The notes: generated by a model not told the origin, from the sequence alone. Positions 36,350 through 45,279 are shown, counted from the first letter of the stretch. The stretch is DNA of 64,000 nucleotides from Streptomyces sp. NBC_01803 (GCF_035917415.1 NZ_CP109073.1:62001-126000); one strand, 5' to 3'. Made by a program: numbers and translations.

Positions 36350-36890
36350 ACGCGGCGCTGAAGATCACACCCGATGCCGCCCCCGGAAGCACCCCGCGAC
36401 GCAGTTACCCGCTCTACATCGCCGGGAAGGACGTGGACGGCGACGGCTGGGTCTACACCATCAGCGGGCGCGCTCCTGGAGGACGTATTCACCAGCGTCT
36501 CGCTCAAGCGCTCGCTCGAACGGCAGCCCGATTCTCCCGAGGCCAACCATCCCTACGTGGTCGGTCGGTGCGCGATCGCCGGCGGCGACATGCTCGATCT
36601 GGCCAGTGAGTCGGCGGCTGCCGCCGCGCCGGGGTGGGCGGCGCTGTCGCTGGACCACCGGATGCGGCTCGGTACCCGGTTCCGGGAGGAACTGGTCTGC
36701 CGGGAGGATGAGTTCATCGACATGCTGACCGCCGAGGCACACCCGGCCAAGCTGGCCCGCTGGGAGCTGAGCTGCCTCCTCCAGATCTACAGCGAGGAGA
36801 GCCTGGGGTGGTACCGGGGGCAGATGCACAGCGAGTTCCGGCATGCCGGTCGACGGCTGATCGTCCGACGGCAGCCGGACGGTGTGGCGG
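36350..36890 (+). pseudogene. Aldehyde-dehydrogenase-like N-terminal remnant, frameshifted
   Basis: The frame starting upstream gives RSYPLYIAGKDVDGDGWVYT, then changes frame near 36475 to ALLEDVFTSVSLKRSLERQ. Later come AAAAAPGWAALSLDHRMRLG and EDEFIDMLTAEAHPAKLARW, which resemble the N-terminal helices of aldehyde dehydrogenase superfamily proteins. After about 36890 likeness ends, far short of the catalytic Cys/Glu region. Family assignment is moderate. Confidence 0.45.
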
Positions 36891-37033
36891 AAGATTTCAA
36901 GTCCAGTGAGACGGTCGTGACGCTATGAGATTTGTGGTGTGGGTTCGCGGCGCTTGGCCGGGTCGTTGATCTCAGGCTAACCCGCCGAAGCGGGGCGTCT
37001 CACCAAAGGCTGACAGAGAGGGTGCTCAACACG

Positions 37034-37207
37034 ATGCGCGACTTGGCCGACCCGGAGCTGTCCTCCGGTGATCTCACCACATGGGCCCTGGCCACCACCG
37101 TCTACCAACGTGCCCGCCACGCCACCGCTGGCGCCACTCACCTGCGCGCCGACGACAGCGACGTCACCACCATCGTCCTCGACGACCGTCCTCGCCCCAC
37201 CTCCTGA
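37034..37207 (+). CDS. Small hypothetical protein
   Basis: A 57-residue frame (ATG 37034, or GTG 37022) with ordinary amino-acid composition (DLTTWALATTVYQRARHATA, ending DVTTIVLDDRPRPTS). A GAGAGGGTG lies about 10 bases upstream, and a strong terminator begins 17 bases after the stop, which supports a real gene end. It could also be the C-terminal end of a decayed larger protein. Not recognised. Confidence 0.4.
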   Translation: MRDLADPELSSGDLTTWALATTVYQRARHATAGATHLRADDSDVTTIVLDDRPRPTS

Positions 37208-37223
37208 CCCCCAAAAAGCCTTC

Positions 37224-37253
37224 GGGGCAGGAAGCCGACCGGCTTCCTGCCCC
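37224..37253 (+). terminator. Strong intrinsic terminator
   Basis: A perfect 13-bp stem (37224-37236 with 37241-37253), 4-base loop, followed by TTCATT. Confidence 0.85.
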
Positions 37254-37401
37254 TTCATTGCCTGTCGGCAGGGGACGGAGCCGCCCGGACGCGGGGTGTC
37301 GATCGTGCGATCGAGCATCTCCGGCCATCAGCGGGCACGCTTACGCGATCTGCGGCATTGTGGCCGAAGCCTTGTCGGTACGGGTGTGGAAAGGGGTTCT
37401 G

Positions 37402-38880
37402 ATGGGGAGCGGTGACGACGTCTGGTTCAGGTCCGCCACCGAGGTCGTGCGGATGCTGCGGCAACGGAAGGTGTCCAGCGTTGAGTTGCTCAAACTGTTC
37501 CTGGCCCGCCGGGATCGGGTCGATTCCGGGATCAACGCGGTCGTGACCGTCGACCCGGAGCGTGCCCTCCGCGAGGCGGCGGAGGCGGACGCGCTCACGG
37601 TGCGCGGGCGATTTCTTGGGCCGCTGCACGGGCTTCCGATGACCGTCAAGGACACGTTCGAGGTCGAAGGCCTGCGCACCACCGCCGGTGCCGAGACCCT
37701 GTCCGCGCATGTCCCGGACCAGGATGCCGACGCGGTCGCCGCGCTGCGGGCCGCCGGAGCCGTGATCTTCGGCAAGACCAACGTGCCCGCATACGCGCGT
37801 GATGTGCAGACCCACAACGAGGTGTTCGGCACCACGGGCAATCCGTGGCGGATCACCCGCACGGCCGGCGGCTCCTCGGGCGGCGCGGCGGCGGCCGTCG
37901 CGGCCGGGCTCACGGCCCTGGAGATCGGCAGCGACCTGGCCGGGTCGCTGCGCCTGCCCGCGCACTACTGCGGTGTACTCGGGCTGCGCCCCACCCACGG
38001 CATCACGCCCACGCGGGGCCACATCCCACGGCCACCGGGGTGGCTGACGAGCAGTGACATGGTCAGCGTCGGGCCGTTGTGCCGGGCCCCCGAGGATCTG
38101 GCACTGGCTCTGGACGTCCTCACCGCCCCCGCGCGCTCCCGTGCGGCGGGCTGGCGGCTCCACCTGCCAGAGCCGCGTCACGACGCGCTGTCCAGCTATC
38201 GCGTCGGAGTCCTCCTGGACGACCCGCACTGTCCGGTCGACTCCGCCGTCGGCGATGTGCTGACCGCCGCAGTCGACCAGCTCCGGGCAGCCGGGGCCAA
38301 GGTGAGCGAGGAGCCGCCGCCGGTCGACCTGGCGGGGAACGACCAACTGTTCCAACAGCTGATGTTCGGCACCACGAGCACCGGCTGGGCAGACGACGCC
38401 TTCGCTGGCGCCTGCGCCGCGGCGGAACAGCTGACTCCTGGGGACGACTCCGCGCGGGCGCGCCTGCTGCGCGGCACCACGCAGCGCCTGAGGGAGTGGC
38501 ACATGGCCCACGAGCGGCGGGAGCGGCTCCGTCGCGGCTGGGAGGAGTACTTCCGGTCCCACGACGTCCTGCTCTGTCCCGTCGCGCCGACGGCAGCGAT
38601 CCCGCACGACCACCGACCGGATCCTGGTGCGCGGACCATCACCGTCAACGGCCAGACCCGGCCCTACTGGGACCAGACAGTGTGGGCCGGCCTGGCCGCC
38701 GTGGCGCATCTGCCGGCGGCGGCGGTGCCGGCAGGGCGCACCCGCGACGGGCTGCCCGTCGGCATCCAGATCATCGGCCCCTACCTGGAGGACCGCACGG
38801 TGATCGACCTGGCCAGCCGCCTGACCCGCCTCCTGGGCGGCTTCGCCCCGCCCCCCGGGCTCACCTCGCCCCCGGCGTGA
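37402..38880 (+). CDS. Amidase-signature-family amidase
   Basis: A 492-residue amidase. The Ser-Ser-Lys triad is visible: Lys83 (MTVKDTFEV), Ser158 in AGGSSGG and Ser182 in GSDLAGSLR, followed by LPAHYCGVLGLRPTHG. The C-terminal half has the usual family strand/helix pattern (DGLPVGIQIIGPYLEDRTVI). It hydrolyses amides; substrate is unpredictable (arylamides, peptide amides). The ATG 37402 with AAAGGGG upstream is selected over a much longer frame. It is monocistronic; an IS5-type remnant starts about 90 bases downstream. Confidence 0.9.
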   Translation: MGSGDDVWFRSATEVVRMLRQRKVSSVELLKLFLARRDRVDSGINAVVTVDPERALREAAEADALTVRGRFLGPLHGLPMTVKDTFEVEGLRTTAGAETLSAHVPDQDADAVAALRAAGAVIFGKTNVPAYARDVQTHNEVFGTTGNPWRITRTAGGSSGGAAAAVAAGLTALEIGSDLAGSLRLPAHYCGVLGLRPTHGITPTRGHIPRPPGWLTSSDMVSVGPLCRAPEDLALALDVLTAPARSRAAGWRLHLPEPRHDALSSYRVGVLLDDPHCPVDSAVGDVLTAAVDQLRAAGAKVSEEPPPVDLAGNDQLFQQLMFGTTSTGWADDAFAGACAAAEQLTPGDDSARARLLRGTTQRLREWHMAHERRERLRRGWEEYFRSHDVLLCPVAPTAAIPHDHRPDPGARTITVNGQTRPYWDQTVWAGLAAVAHLPAAAVPAGRTRDGLPVGIQIIGPYLEDRTVIDLASRLTRLLGGFAPPPGLTSPPA

Positions 38881-38905
38881 GCAGGCGCTCAGGCGACACG
38901 GCGAG

Positions 38906-38929
38906 GCCGATGCCGATGCCGATGCCGAA
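38906..38929. repeat. Short hexanucleotide tandem repeat (GCCGAT x3 + GCCGAA)
   Basis: Four 6-base units between the amidase stop and the IS5-type transposase remnant. Confidence 0.8.
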
Positions 38930-38969
38930 ACCACTGCGGTGATCGCGGTCGTCCCCCGCCACCTGCCCG

Positions 38970-39858
38970 TCGTCCCGTTCGATGGTGCGACGGGCGCCCT
39001 CGCGACACCTCCGGGTTCGTCGTCCTGCCCCGCCGCTGGGTCGTCGAACGCACCCTGTGCGCCACGAGGCGCCCTGTTTGTATCCCCGGTTCAGCCGGGA
39101 GGAACTCGGAAGGAGGTCTCTGGCCAGATGACTTACCTCGATCTGAAAGGTGAAGGGGACAAGAGCATGTCAGTAAACCAGTAACCGGGTCCAGATGTCA
39201 GGGACGGTGGCTGGGTGGCCCGCGCGATATGGCGAAGACTGTATTGTTGAAGCCCGATCTCCAGAAGATGCAAGTTCCCATCCGTCGGAAAGACATCCGA
39301 AACCGGCGCCGCACTCTGCACCGCCTTCGCTTGGTTGCGGTGGTGCACCTCCGGGGTGCGGAGCGATGTCCAGCGAGGACATTCAAGGAGATGAGTGGGA
39401 CGCCTACGTCGCGCCAGAACGTACAGACAGGGACGAACGTGGGATCGCCTACGGGATGAGAGTCCTATGGCGACGGAGGCCCCGTAGTAGTCGCCGGAGT
39501 AACGACCGGCCAGGGAGGACGGGAAAGCCGTCCACCGCCGCAAGATAGTTGTGGCCTGTGTCAACTGCCATGACCGTATTCATGTCGCACGAACGGCTGA
39601 ATCACTCACGCGGTAGTCACTGGAGAGCCGGATGATCGGGAAACCATCACGTCCGGTTCGGCGGGAGGCCGCGCGGAAAAGGGGCTGCCTCGGCAGGGAC
39701 CTCCCCGCGCGGCCGACCCAACCGCCTGGCTCCACCAACTCAAACGACTCCGCGTCCGCTACGAACGCAGAGCGGACCTCCACCAAGCTCTGCTGGAACT
39801 GGCCTGCAGCATCATCTGCCTCCGCCGCCTCCTCAGATTCCTTCAGAAAGATCGTTAG
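38970..39858 (+). pseudogene. IS5-type transposase C-terminus, interrupted by a group II intron
   Basis: Two coding pieces flank the intron. The left one (to 39056) ends RDTSGFVVLPRRWVVERT plus two bases of a Leu codon; the right one (39723-39858) begins with the third base of that codon and reads AWLHQLKRLRVRYERRADLH, then QALLELACSIICLRRLL and a stop. Joined at the predicted splice sites they restore the IS5-family signature RWVVERTLAWLHQ. The 5' part of the transposase gene is missing (no likeness upstream of about 38970), so even a spliced message gives only a fragment. Confidence 0.75.
39057..39722 (+). ncRNA. ORF-less group II intron
   Basis: A 666-base intron. It starts with the consensus GTGCG (39057-39061) and ends with AC (39721-39722). 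Domain V is clear at 39625-39659: GAGCCGGATGAT, a GGGAAA-type cap, and ATCACGTCCGGTTC, including the AGC catalytic triad. A long domain VI-like stem follows (GGCCGCGCGG around 39668 pairing with CCGCGCGGCC ending near 39714). The 5' exon end (39049-39056) can pair with 39353-39360 over 8 positions (one G-U) as IBS1/EBS1. No reverse transcriptase/maturase frame is present, so mobility and probably splicing would need a maturase in trans. Removal of the intron restores the transposase frame. Confidence 0.8.
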
Positions 39859-39915
39859 AGCCGTGGGAAGGCGCCGGTAGGGTGGCCTGTTGTGGACGCG
39901 GGGGCAGGAAGCGAG

Positions 39916-40575
39916 ATGGTTGCCGTCCCGCTGGGACGGGTGACGCTGTCGGACCGGCGGACGCAGAGCAGTTGGCCGGTCGAGGTCGCGCCGTTTCAGA
40001 TGTCGGCGTTCCCGGTCACGCAGTCGCGGTACGCACAAGTCACCGGCCGGCGGCCGAGCAGCGCCCAAGGCGAGCGGCTGCCGGTTGAGGGTGTTTCGTG
40101 GTGGGACGCAGTCCAGTTCTGTAACGTCTTGTCCCGTGGCGAGGGGCTGACGCCCGCGTATCACCTGCGCGCCGACGCCGAGACGGCCGAATGGGACACC
40201 TCCGCAGACGGGTACCGGTTGCCGACCGAGGCCGAATGGGAGCACGCCTGTCGTGCGGGTACTACAGGCCCGCGGTACGGCCAGCTCGACGAGGTCGCCT
40301 GGTACCAGGGCAACTCGGATGGGCGGATCCATTCTGTGGGCAGCAAGCAGCCCAACGCATGGGGCCTGTACGACATGCTGGGCAATGTGTGGGACTGGTG
40401 CTGGGACGTCTACGACGCCGAGGTGTATGGCACCTATCGGGTGCTCCGTGGCGGTGGATGGGCCGACGAGCACTGGAGCTGCCGAGCGTCGGTGCGGCGG
40501 CGCAGCCACCCGACCTTCCGGATCGACGACGTGGGATTCCGCATTGCGCGCTCCACACCACTGCCTCGGCCGTGA
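39916..40575 (+). CDS. Formylglycine-generating-enzyme-like protein (SUMF1/EgtB/PvdO family)
   Basis: A 219-residue FGE-fold protein: SAFPVTQSRYAQVTGRRPSS, LPVEGVSWWDAVQFCNVLS, GYRLPTEAEWEHACRAGT, NAWGLYDMLGNVWDWCWDVY, and RVLRGGGWADE followed by CRASVRRR. The family includes enzymes that oxidise Cys to formylglycine and nonhaem-iron sulfoxide synthases; the family-wide fold is complete but the paired catalytic Cys of true FGEs are not evident, so the reaction is unknown. ATG 39916 (AGGAAG about 6-8 bases upstream) is preferred to GTG 39892. It follows the IS5 remnant directly. Confidence 0.85.
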   Translation: MVAVPLGRVTLSDRRTQSSWPVEVAPFQMSAFPVTQSRYAQVTGRRPSSAQGERLPVEGVSWWDAVQFCNVLSRGEGLTPAYHLRADAETAEWDTSADGYRLPTEAEWEHACRAGTTGPRYGQLDEVAWYQGNSDGRIHSVGSKQPNAWGLYDMLGNVWDWCWDVYDAEVYGTYRVLRGGGWADEHWSCRASVRRRSHPTFRIDDVGFRIARSTPLPRP

Positions 40576-40633
40576 CAGCCTCATTCTGAAACGGTCAGTT
40601 ACTGATCGAGTTCGTAAGTCCTTCGGGGGTTGA

Positions 40634-40855
40634 TCATGTAGCGGGCTCGGCGGAGGATTCTTCCTGGTGATCGGCGGTGTGCCGGTCGAGTCTGGCCAGT
40701 GGATCGTCCAGGTCGGAGGTGGTGAACTGCCACTGGAACGGCTGTGCCGTGGCGTTGTAGCGGTCTTCGAATGTTCGGAGCCGGTCCCTGACCTGGGCGA
40801 GGTCGGTGAAGTCGTTGGGTGAGACGACCTTGCGTTGGTTGTCGGCAGAGCGGGA
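40634..40855 (-). pseudogene. IS630-type transposase, C-terminal fragment
   Basis: The minus strand encodes NQRKVVSPNDFTDLAQVRDR, LRTFEDRYNATAQPFQWQFT, and LDRHTADHQEESSAEPAT with a stop at 40634, the typical end of IS630-family transposases. Upstream of about 40855 the frame loses likeness, where the nitroreductase-like gene begins in the other direction. Confidence 0.65.
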
Positions 40856-40932
40856 ACGGCGGTCTCCCCTTCGCGCGAGGCTTGTGTTGGACTGTCCCGA
40901 CGTAATCCGTACACGACACTGGGGTGAATGCG

Positions 40933-41415
40933 ATGCCTCTTGAGGGCGAGTACGAGCCGAGTCCGGCGCAGTGGGTGCGCGAACAGGTCGAGTTGTATGA
41001 GAGTTCGGGTGGCATACAGGGCACAACGCTCTGGGACACGGGCCTGCCGGTCATCATTGTCACGATGCGCGGCGCGAAGAGCGGCAGGATCCGCAAGATT
41101 CCGCTGATGCGCGTGGAGCACGAGGGGCGGTACGCGGCGGTGGCCTCGAAGGCCGGCTTCCCGCGCCACCCGGTCTGGTACTTCAACCTCAAGGCCGATC
41201 CGCAGGTGGATCTCCAGGACGGCCCCGAACGCCAGAGCATGATGGCCCGTGAGCTCACCGGGGACGAGAAGGCCCAGTGGTGGCAGCGCGCGGTCGCCGC
41301 GTATCCGCCGTACGCCGAATACCAGGAGAAGACCCACCGCGTGATCCCGGTCTTCGTACTCGAACCCGAGCACCTGGCCGGGCCGGCGAAGGCCCCGGCG
41401 CCGACGAGAAACTGA
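40933..41415 (+). CDS. Deazaflavin (F420)-dependent nitroreductase-family protein
   Basis: A 160-residue DDN-like split-barrel protein: MPLEGEYEPSPAQWVREQVE, GLPVIIVTMRGAKSGRIRKI, PLMRVEHEGRYAAVASKAGF, and WYFNLKADPQVDLQDG. Relatives bind F420 and reduce quinones or nitro compounds. ATG 40933 is taken because relatives start with this motif, though a GTG 9 bases upstream is in frame. Followed by a strong hairpin. Confidence 0.88.
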   Translation: MPLEGEYEPSPAQWVREQVELYESSGGIQGTTLWDTGLPVIIVTMRGAKSGRIRKIPLMRVEHEGRYAAVASKAGFPRHPVWYFNLKADPQVDLQDGPERQSMMARELTGDEKAQWWQRAVAAYPPYAEYQEKTHRVIPVFVLEPEHLAGPAKAPAPTRN

Positions 41416-41491
41416 GCTTCGCACCCCACTCGCCCGGCCCGGCAAGGCGCCGCGCGGCTGGGGACAGGAGCCCGGCGCCGGCCTGGACAGG

Positions 41492-41539
41492 CTCACCTGA
41501 CCTTGTTCCCGGAATGCGAACCGAACAAGGTCAGGTGAG
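41492..41539. terminator. Long perfect inverted repeat, probable terminator
   Basis: A perfect 17-bp inverted repeat (41492-41508 with 41523-41539) with a 14-base spacer, 76 bases after the nitroreductase-like gene. Confidence 0.6.
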
Positions 41540-41620
41540 ACAGAGGCGAGGTCTCGTGAGACGGGACAACACCCCTGCCTCCGCCGTCAACCCCGAAGGA
41601 CTTCCGGACCGGACCACTAA

Positions 41621-42473
41621 CAGGCCATCTCATTTGGTGAGTCTGCGGTAGCAGATGAGGGTGCAGGCGATGCTCGTGAAGGCCAGGAAGTGGTCGGCTT
41701 TGCGTTCGTAGCGGCGGTGGAGTCGGCGGCAGCCGGTGAGCCAGGCGATGGTGCGTTCGATGGTCCAGCGGTGGCGGCCCAGTCGTTGTGGGGTCTCGAC
41801 GCCCTTGCGGGCGATGCGGTGCCGGATACCCCGTCCGGCTAGCCATCGCCGCAGGTGCGCATAGTCGTAGCCCTTGTCGGCGTGGAGCTTGGCCGGCCGT
41901 CGCCGCCTGGGTCCCCGGCGGGAGCGGATGGGCGGTATGCCCTTCACCAGGGGGATCAGGGCCTGGCTGTCGTGCACGTTGGCGCCCGAGATGCCGACGG
42001 ACAGGGGCAGACCGTTCCGGTCGGTGATCAGGTGGACCTTCGACCCGTACTTGCCCCGGTCCACAGGATTCGGACCTGTCAGGTCCCCCTTTTCACCGCC
42101 CGCATGTTCACCGAGTCGATCGCACAGCGGGACCAGTCCAGCTCGCCGCGGGCTCCCAGCTCGTCCAGGACCAGGCGGTGCAGCTTGGCCCACACCCGGG
42201 CCTTCGTCCATTCGGCGAAACGCCGGTGAGCCGTCGCGCCCGACGGCCCGAACGACGCGGACGGCAACTGCTGCCACGTGCACCCCGACGTGGCCACGAA
42301 CACGATCGCGGCCAGCACCTCCCGGTCACCGTGCCGACGCCGACCACCACCCTGCGGCCGCGTCGGCGCCTCCGGCGCCACCCGCTGGAACAACTCCCAC
42401 AACTCGTCCGGCACCAACCGCTCCACGATCCCCACAGCGGAAGACTATCGAACAAGCCAAATGAGATGACCTG
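41621..42473 (-). mobile_element. Complete IS5-family insertion sequence (element A)
   Basis: An 853-base element with 17-base terminal inverted repeats (41621-41637 and 42457-42473; 16 of 17 match) and TAA target duplications at 41618-41620 and 42474-42476. It encodes one transposase in two overlapping frames on the minus strand. Three-base TNA-type duplications and an A-G slippery frameshift suit the IS5 family. It lies next to a second element of the same family. Confidence 0.85.
41630..42435 (-). CDS. IS5-family transposase (two frames, putative programmed frameshift)
   Basis: OrfA (42435 down to a stop at 42079) holds the N-terminal DUF4096-like part (LVPDELWELFQRVAP, TSGCTWQQLP, AHRRFAEWT) ending in the first DDE Asp region (ELDWSRCAIDSVNMRAVK). 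OrfB then continues as GDLTGPNPVDRGKYGSKVHL, DRNGLPLSVGISGANVHDS (second Asp), KLHADKGYDYAHLRRWL, and ERTIAWLTGCRRLHRRYE (Glu region). The switch occurs at a run of A then G (minus-strand AAAAGGGGG near 42085-42093), a typical slippage signal. All three catalytic regions are present, so the element may be active. Confidence 0.85.
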
Positions 42474-42476
42474 TAA

Positions 42477-43341
42477 GACCGTGTCCTACGTGGTGAGTCG
42501 GCGGAGGCGTTTGTAGCAGCACAGGGTGGCGGCAAGTCCGAGAAAGGCCAGGTAGTTGCGGGGATGGCGTTCGTAGCGTGGGGAGAGGCGGCGGTAGCCG
42601 GACAGCCAGGACATGGTCCGTTCGATCACCCACCTGTGGCGTCCTAACCGCTGGCTGGACTCGACGCCTTTGCGGGCGATGCGCACGGCGAGACGTTTAC
42701 CTCGCATCCATCTGCGCAGGTCGGGGCGGTCGTAGGCTTTGTCGGCGTGGATCTTGCCGGGGCGGTAGTACCGGCCGTGTTCGGGGTCGTGTCTCGATTG
42801 GAGACCGGCGAGCAGGGGCTTCAGGCCCTCGCTGTCGTGGACGTTGCCACCTGAGACAGCGACCACGACAGGCAGCCCGGTGCGGTCGGACAGGATATGC
42901 ATCCTGGAACCCGGCTTACCCCGGTCCACGGGGCTCGGACCTGTGTGATCGCCCCCTTTTTGGCCCGTACATGGGCCGTGTCGAGAATGATCCAGGAGAG
43001 GTCGAGAAGGCCCGCGGCGGCGAGTTCGTCGAGCACGGCCCGGTGCAGCCGGCCCCATACCCCGGCCCGGGACCAGATCAGGAACCGGCGGTGCGCGGTG
43101 GACTTCGAAATCCCGAAACAGGGCGGCAGATGCCGCCAGGCGCACCCACTGGTCAGCACATACACGATCGCCGCGAACACCGCCTCATCAGGCGTATTCC
43201 GCTTCCCGCCACCCTGCGGGCGCACCCGCGACGGCGGCAGCAAAAGCCGCGCGATCTCCCACAGGCCGTCTGGAACGATCCATCCCCACCGCGAACTCCC
43301 CATGCCCAAACAACGGCCAACTCACCATGTAGGACCCGGTC
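42477..43341 (-). mobile_element. Complete IS5-family insertion sequence (element B)
   Basis: An 865-base element with 22-base imperfect terminal repeats (starting at 42477 and ending at 43341; 20 of 22 match). It is flanked by TAA at 42474-42476, shared with element A, and TAA at 43342-43344. Its sequence differs from element A except for general family features, so it is not a duplicate copy. Confidence 0.85.
42486..43309 (-). CDS. IS5-family transposase of element B (two frames, putative programmed frameshift)
   Basis: OrfA begins near 43309 (IVPDGLWEIARLLLPPSRVR, TSGCAWRHLPPCFG, STAHRRFLIWSRAG) and reaches DLSWIILDTAHVRAKKG. The second frame continues as HTGPSPVDRGKPGSRMHILS, VAVSGGNVHDSEGL, KIHADKAYDRPDLRRWM, and GRHRWVIERTMSWLSGYRRL to the stop near 42486. 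The change of frame falls at minus-strand AAAAAGGGGG (42952-42961). DDE regions are complete. Confidence 0.85.
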
Positions 43342-43925
43342 TAAGCCTTGATTGGTGCGGCCGACCTGGCGGCCTGCTCGATCTTCGCGCAGTAGGCTGC
43401 ACGGGCTTCCTCGTCGATCTGCTTCTCGTGTTCGGCGCGCAATCCGGTCCGGCCGTCGAGTCCCTCGCGCAAAATATCGGCGTGCCCGGCATGCCGGATG
43501 GACTCGCCGAGGACATGGACCATGACGGCGAACAGGTTCGTGTCGGCATAAGGCTCCGGCCACCACGGCACGTGGCCGGAGGCGTCGAGGGGAAGCTCGT
43601 TGATCGTCGTGTCCGAGTGTTCCCACGTGCGCCGGTAGAACCCGATGATCTGATCGCGGGTCTCGTCCTCGGTCGCCCACAGATCGCTGCCGTTGGAGTC
43701 CTGCCACCGGGGCAGCGGTTCCGGGGAAGGGCGGTCGAAGACCTCGCCGAAGTACCTGGCCTCGACGCTGGCCACGTGTTTGACCAGGCCGAGGAGGTTG
43801 GTCCCGGTCGCTGTCAAAGGTCGGCGGGCGTCGTATTCGGACAAGCCGTCGAGTTTCCAGAGCAGCGCCTTGCGGTCCCGCCGCAGTCTCCCGTGCAGGT
43901 TGTCTTTCGCGAATCCATCGATCAT
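43341..43925 (-). CDS. DinB-family protein
   Basis: A 194-residue DinB/DUF664-type four-helix protein: DRKALLWKLDGLSEYDARRP, GTNLLGLVKHVASVEARYFG (first metal His), and MVHVLGESIRHAGHADILRE (the other His pair), suggesting a metal-dependent thiol transferase-like role. Start at 43925 (MIDGFAKDNLHGRLRR), with other in-frame ATGs upstream. Its TAG stop (43341-43343) overlaps the TAA target site of IS element B; the same stop would have existed before insertion because both IS flanks preserve C-TAA. Confidence 0.85.
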   Translation of the reverse strand: MIDGFAKDNLHGRLRRDRKALLWKLDGLSEYDARRPLTATGTNLLGLVKHVASVEARYFGEVFDRPSPEPLPRWQDSNGSDLWATEDETRDQIIGFYRRTWEHSDTTINELPLDASGHVPWWPEPYADTNLFAVMVHVLGESIRHAGHADILREGLDGRTGLRAEHEKQIDEEARAAYCAKIEQAARSAAPIKA

Positions 43926-45279
43926 GCGGCATGAGCCTGCCATGGGCTTGCTCGTGGTCTCAAGATCCCGCACATGGTCCGCAACGACTGGCAGAGCCGA
44001 GGCCTGGCCATGGCCGCCGCCCCGACCTGCTGCAAGAAGCTCGCGAAACTCGCCACGTGAGACAACCTCTCAGTCAGGAAACGCGCGAGCCGGTGACCCT
44101 TGTCCGCAGACCGGCGGCGTGGGTGCTCGTCCGGCCGGGAGTCCGGCAGGCGCCTGCTGCCGCAGGCGGGACTCCAGCGCATCCCCACACCACCTACGCT
44201 CACCCCGGGGACGGCTCGGCTGGTCTGTCGGCTGTCCAGCGGAGCAGCTCCCAGGCTCAACGCGGGCCGGTCCCGGCCGGACCGGCGGCCACGGGGACGG
44301 GGACGGGAGCGTGCCGTGCGTGCGCGGGCGCTTCCTCGTCCGGACCGTGGCGGTGGCGGTGGTGGCTCGCAGGGGTGCGGTGAACGGCAGCGTGAGCTGC
44401 TCCGGCCCGGGCACGAGGGCGGCGGCGGCCACGGCCGCGTGGTGGCGGGAGCGGACCGCCAGGACGGTGGCGCGGGCCTGGTCGTGAAGCGTCGGACGGC
44501 CGGTCGGGGACGGCTCTGGGCGGCTGTCGGTATCGGTGTCGGTATCGGTATCGGTATCGGTATCGGTATCGGTGTCGGTGTCGGTGTCGGCCCAGCGTGC
44601 CGTCCGCAGTGGCTGCGGAGCCGCCGCCGGGACGCGCCGGCCACACGGCCGGGGACCGGTTCCGGCGGGCCGGAGGCCGGGTGGAGGGGGCGGCTGTCGT
44701 CGCGCAGAGCCGTGTCGGCGATCCGGTCGCCCAGCCCCGCAGGGTGGGGCGTGCCGCGCAGGGTGAGGGCGAGGTGGCGGCGGGCCTCGGCGAGCAGGTG
44801 GTAGCGGCGGAAGGTGCCGTGGCGCATGACATGGACCACGGTGGTGACGTCCAGGGCGGCGAGGTCGACGTCGACGGGGGCGGGCCTCGGCGCGGGCGGG
44901 GGGCTGCGCGGCGCCCGTTGTCGACTGCCTCTGCCGTGTCCGTGCGCGGGCCCGGCCCGTGACACAGGCGTACACGTGCCGATGCAATGGGTGGCGGGAG
45001 TGGTGACGGGGCGCGTCGGTGTCCGAGGCGCTGCGTGGTGGTGGGAAGGGTGGGGTGTGAGGCCGGTCATGAGACCTGGGTCACGTACGAGGCCGGGTCG
45101 TAGGCCGGGACCGCGCGTGGGGATACGGGGGCCGGGAGTGGCGGGTGGGACCGGGCGGTCCGCAACGGCCCCGGATCGTAGGTCACACCTTTGCCCCGAC
45201 GTCGCGCCAGTTCCCACACTGAGGCTCGGCGCCGCGCCTCAGCGGCACACTCTCCTCAATCTACCTGGAAGGTTCTCCC
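43926..45279. other. Degenerate 1.35-kb region with repeat array; no intact gene
   Basis: Long frames on both strands are open through composition only. On the minus strand between about 44880 and 44640 one segment looks protein-like (LAALDVTTVVHVMRHGTFRR, then YHLLAEARRHLALTLRGTPH), vaguely like C-terminal parts of actinobacterial plasmid transfer proteins, but it degenerates into the hexamer array at 44590. No start or stop can be assigned. Confidence 0.5.
44525..44590. repeat. Hexanucleotide tandem repeat (TATCGG/TGTCGG, 11 units)
   Basis: Eleven contiguous 6-base units, six TATCGG and five TGTCGG. Minus-strand frames read it as Thr-Asp or Pro-Ile/Pro-Thr dipeptides. It is the longest of four such arrays in the window. 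Confidence 0.95.

Noticed and set aside
43922..45217. A 431-residue minus-strand frame through the repeat array
   Set aside because: Mostly Pro/Arg-rich low complexity; kept open by composition and the hexamer repeat. Only a short central part looks protein-like and it has no assignable ends.
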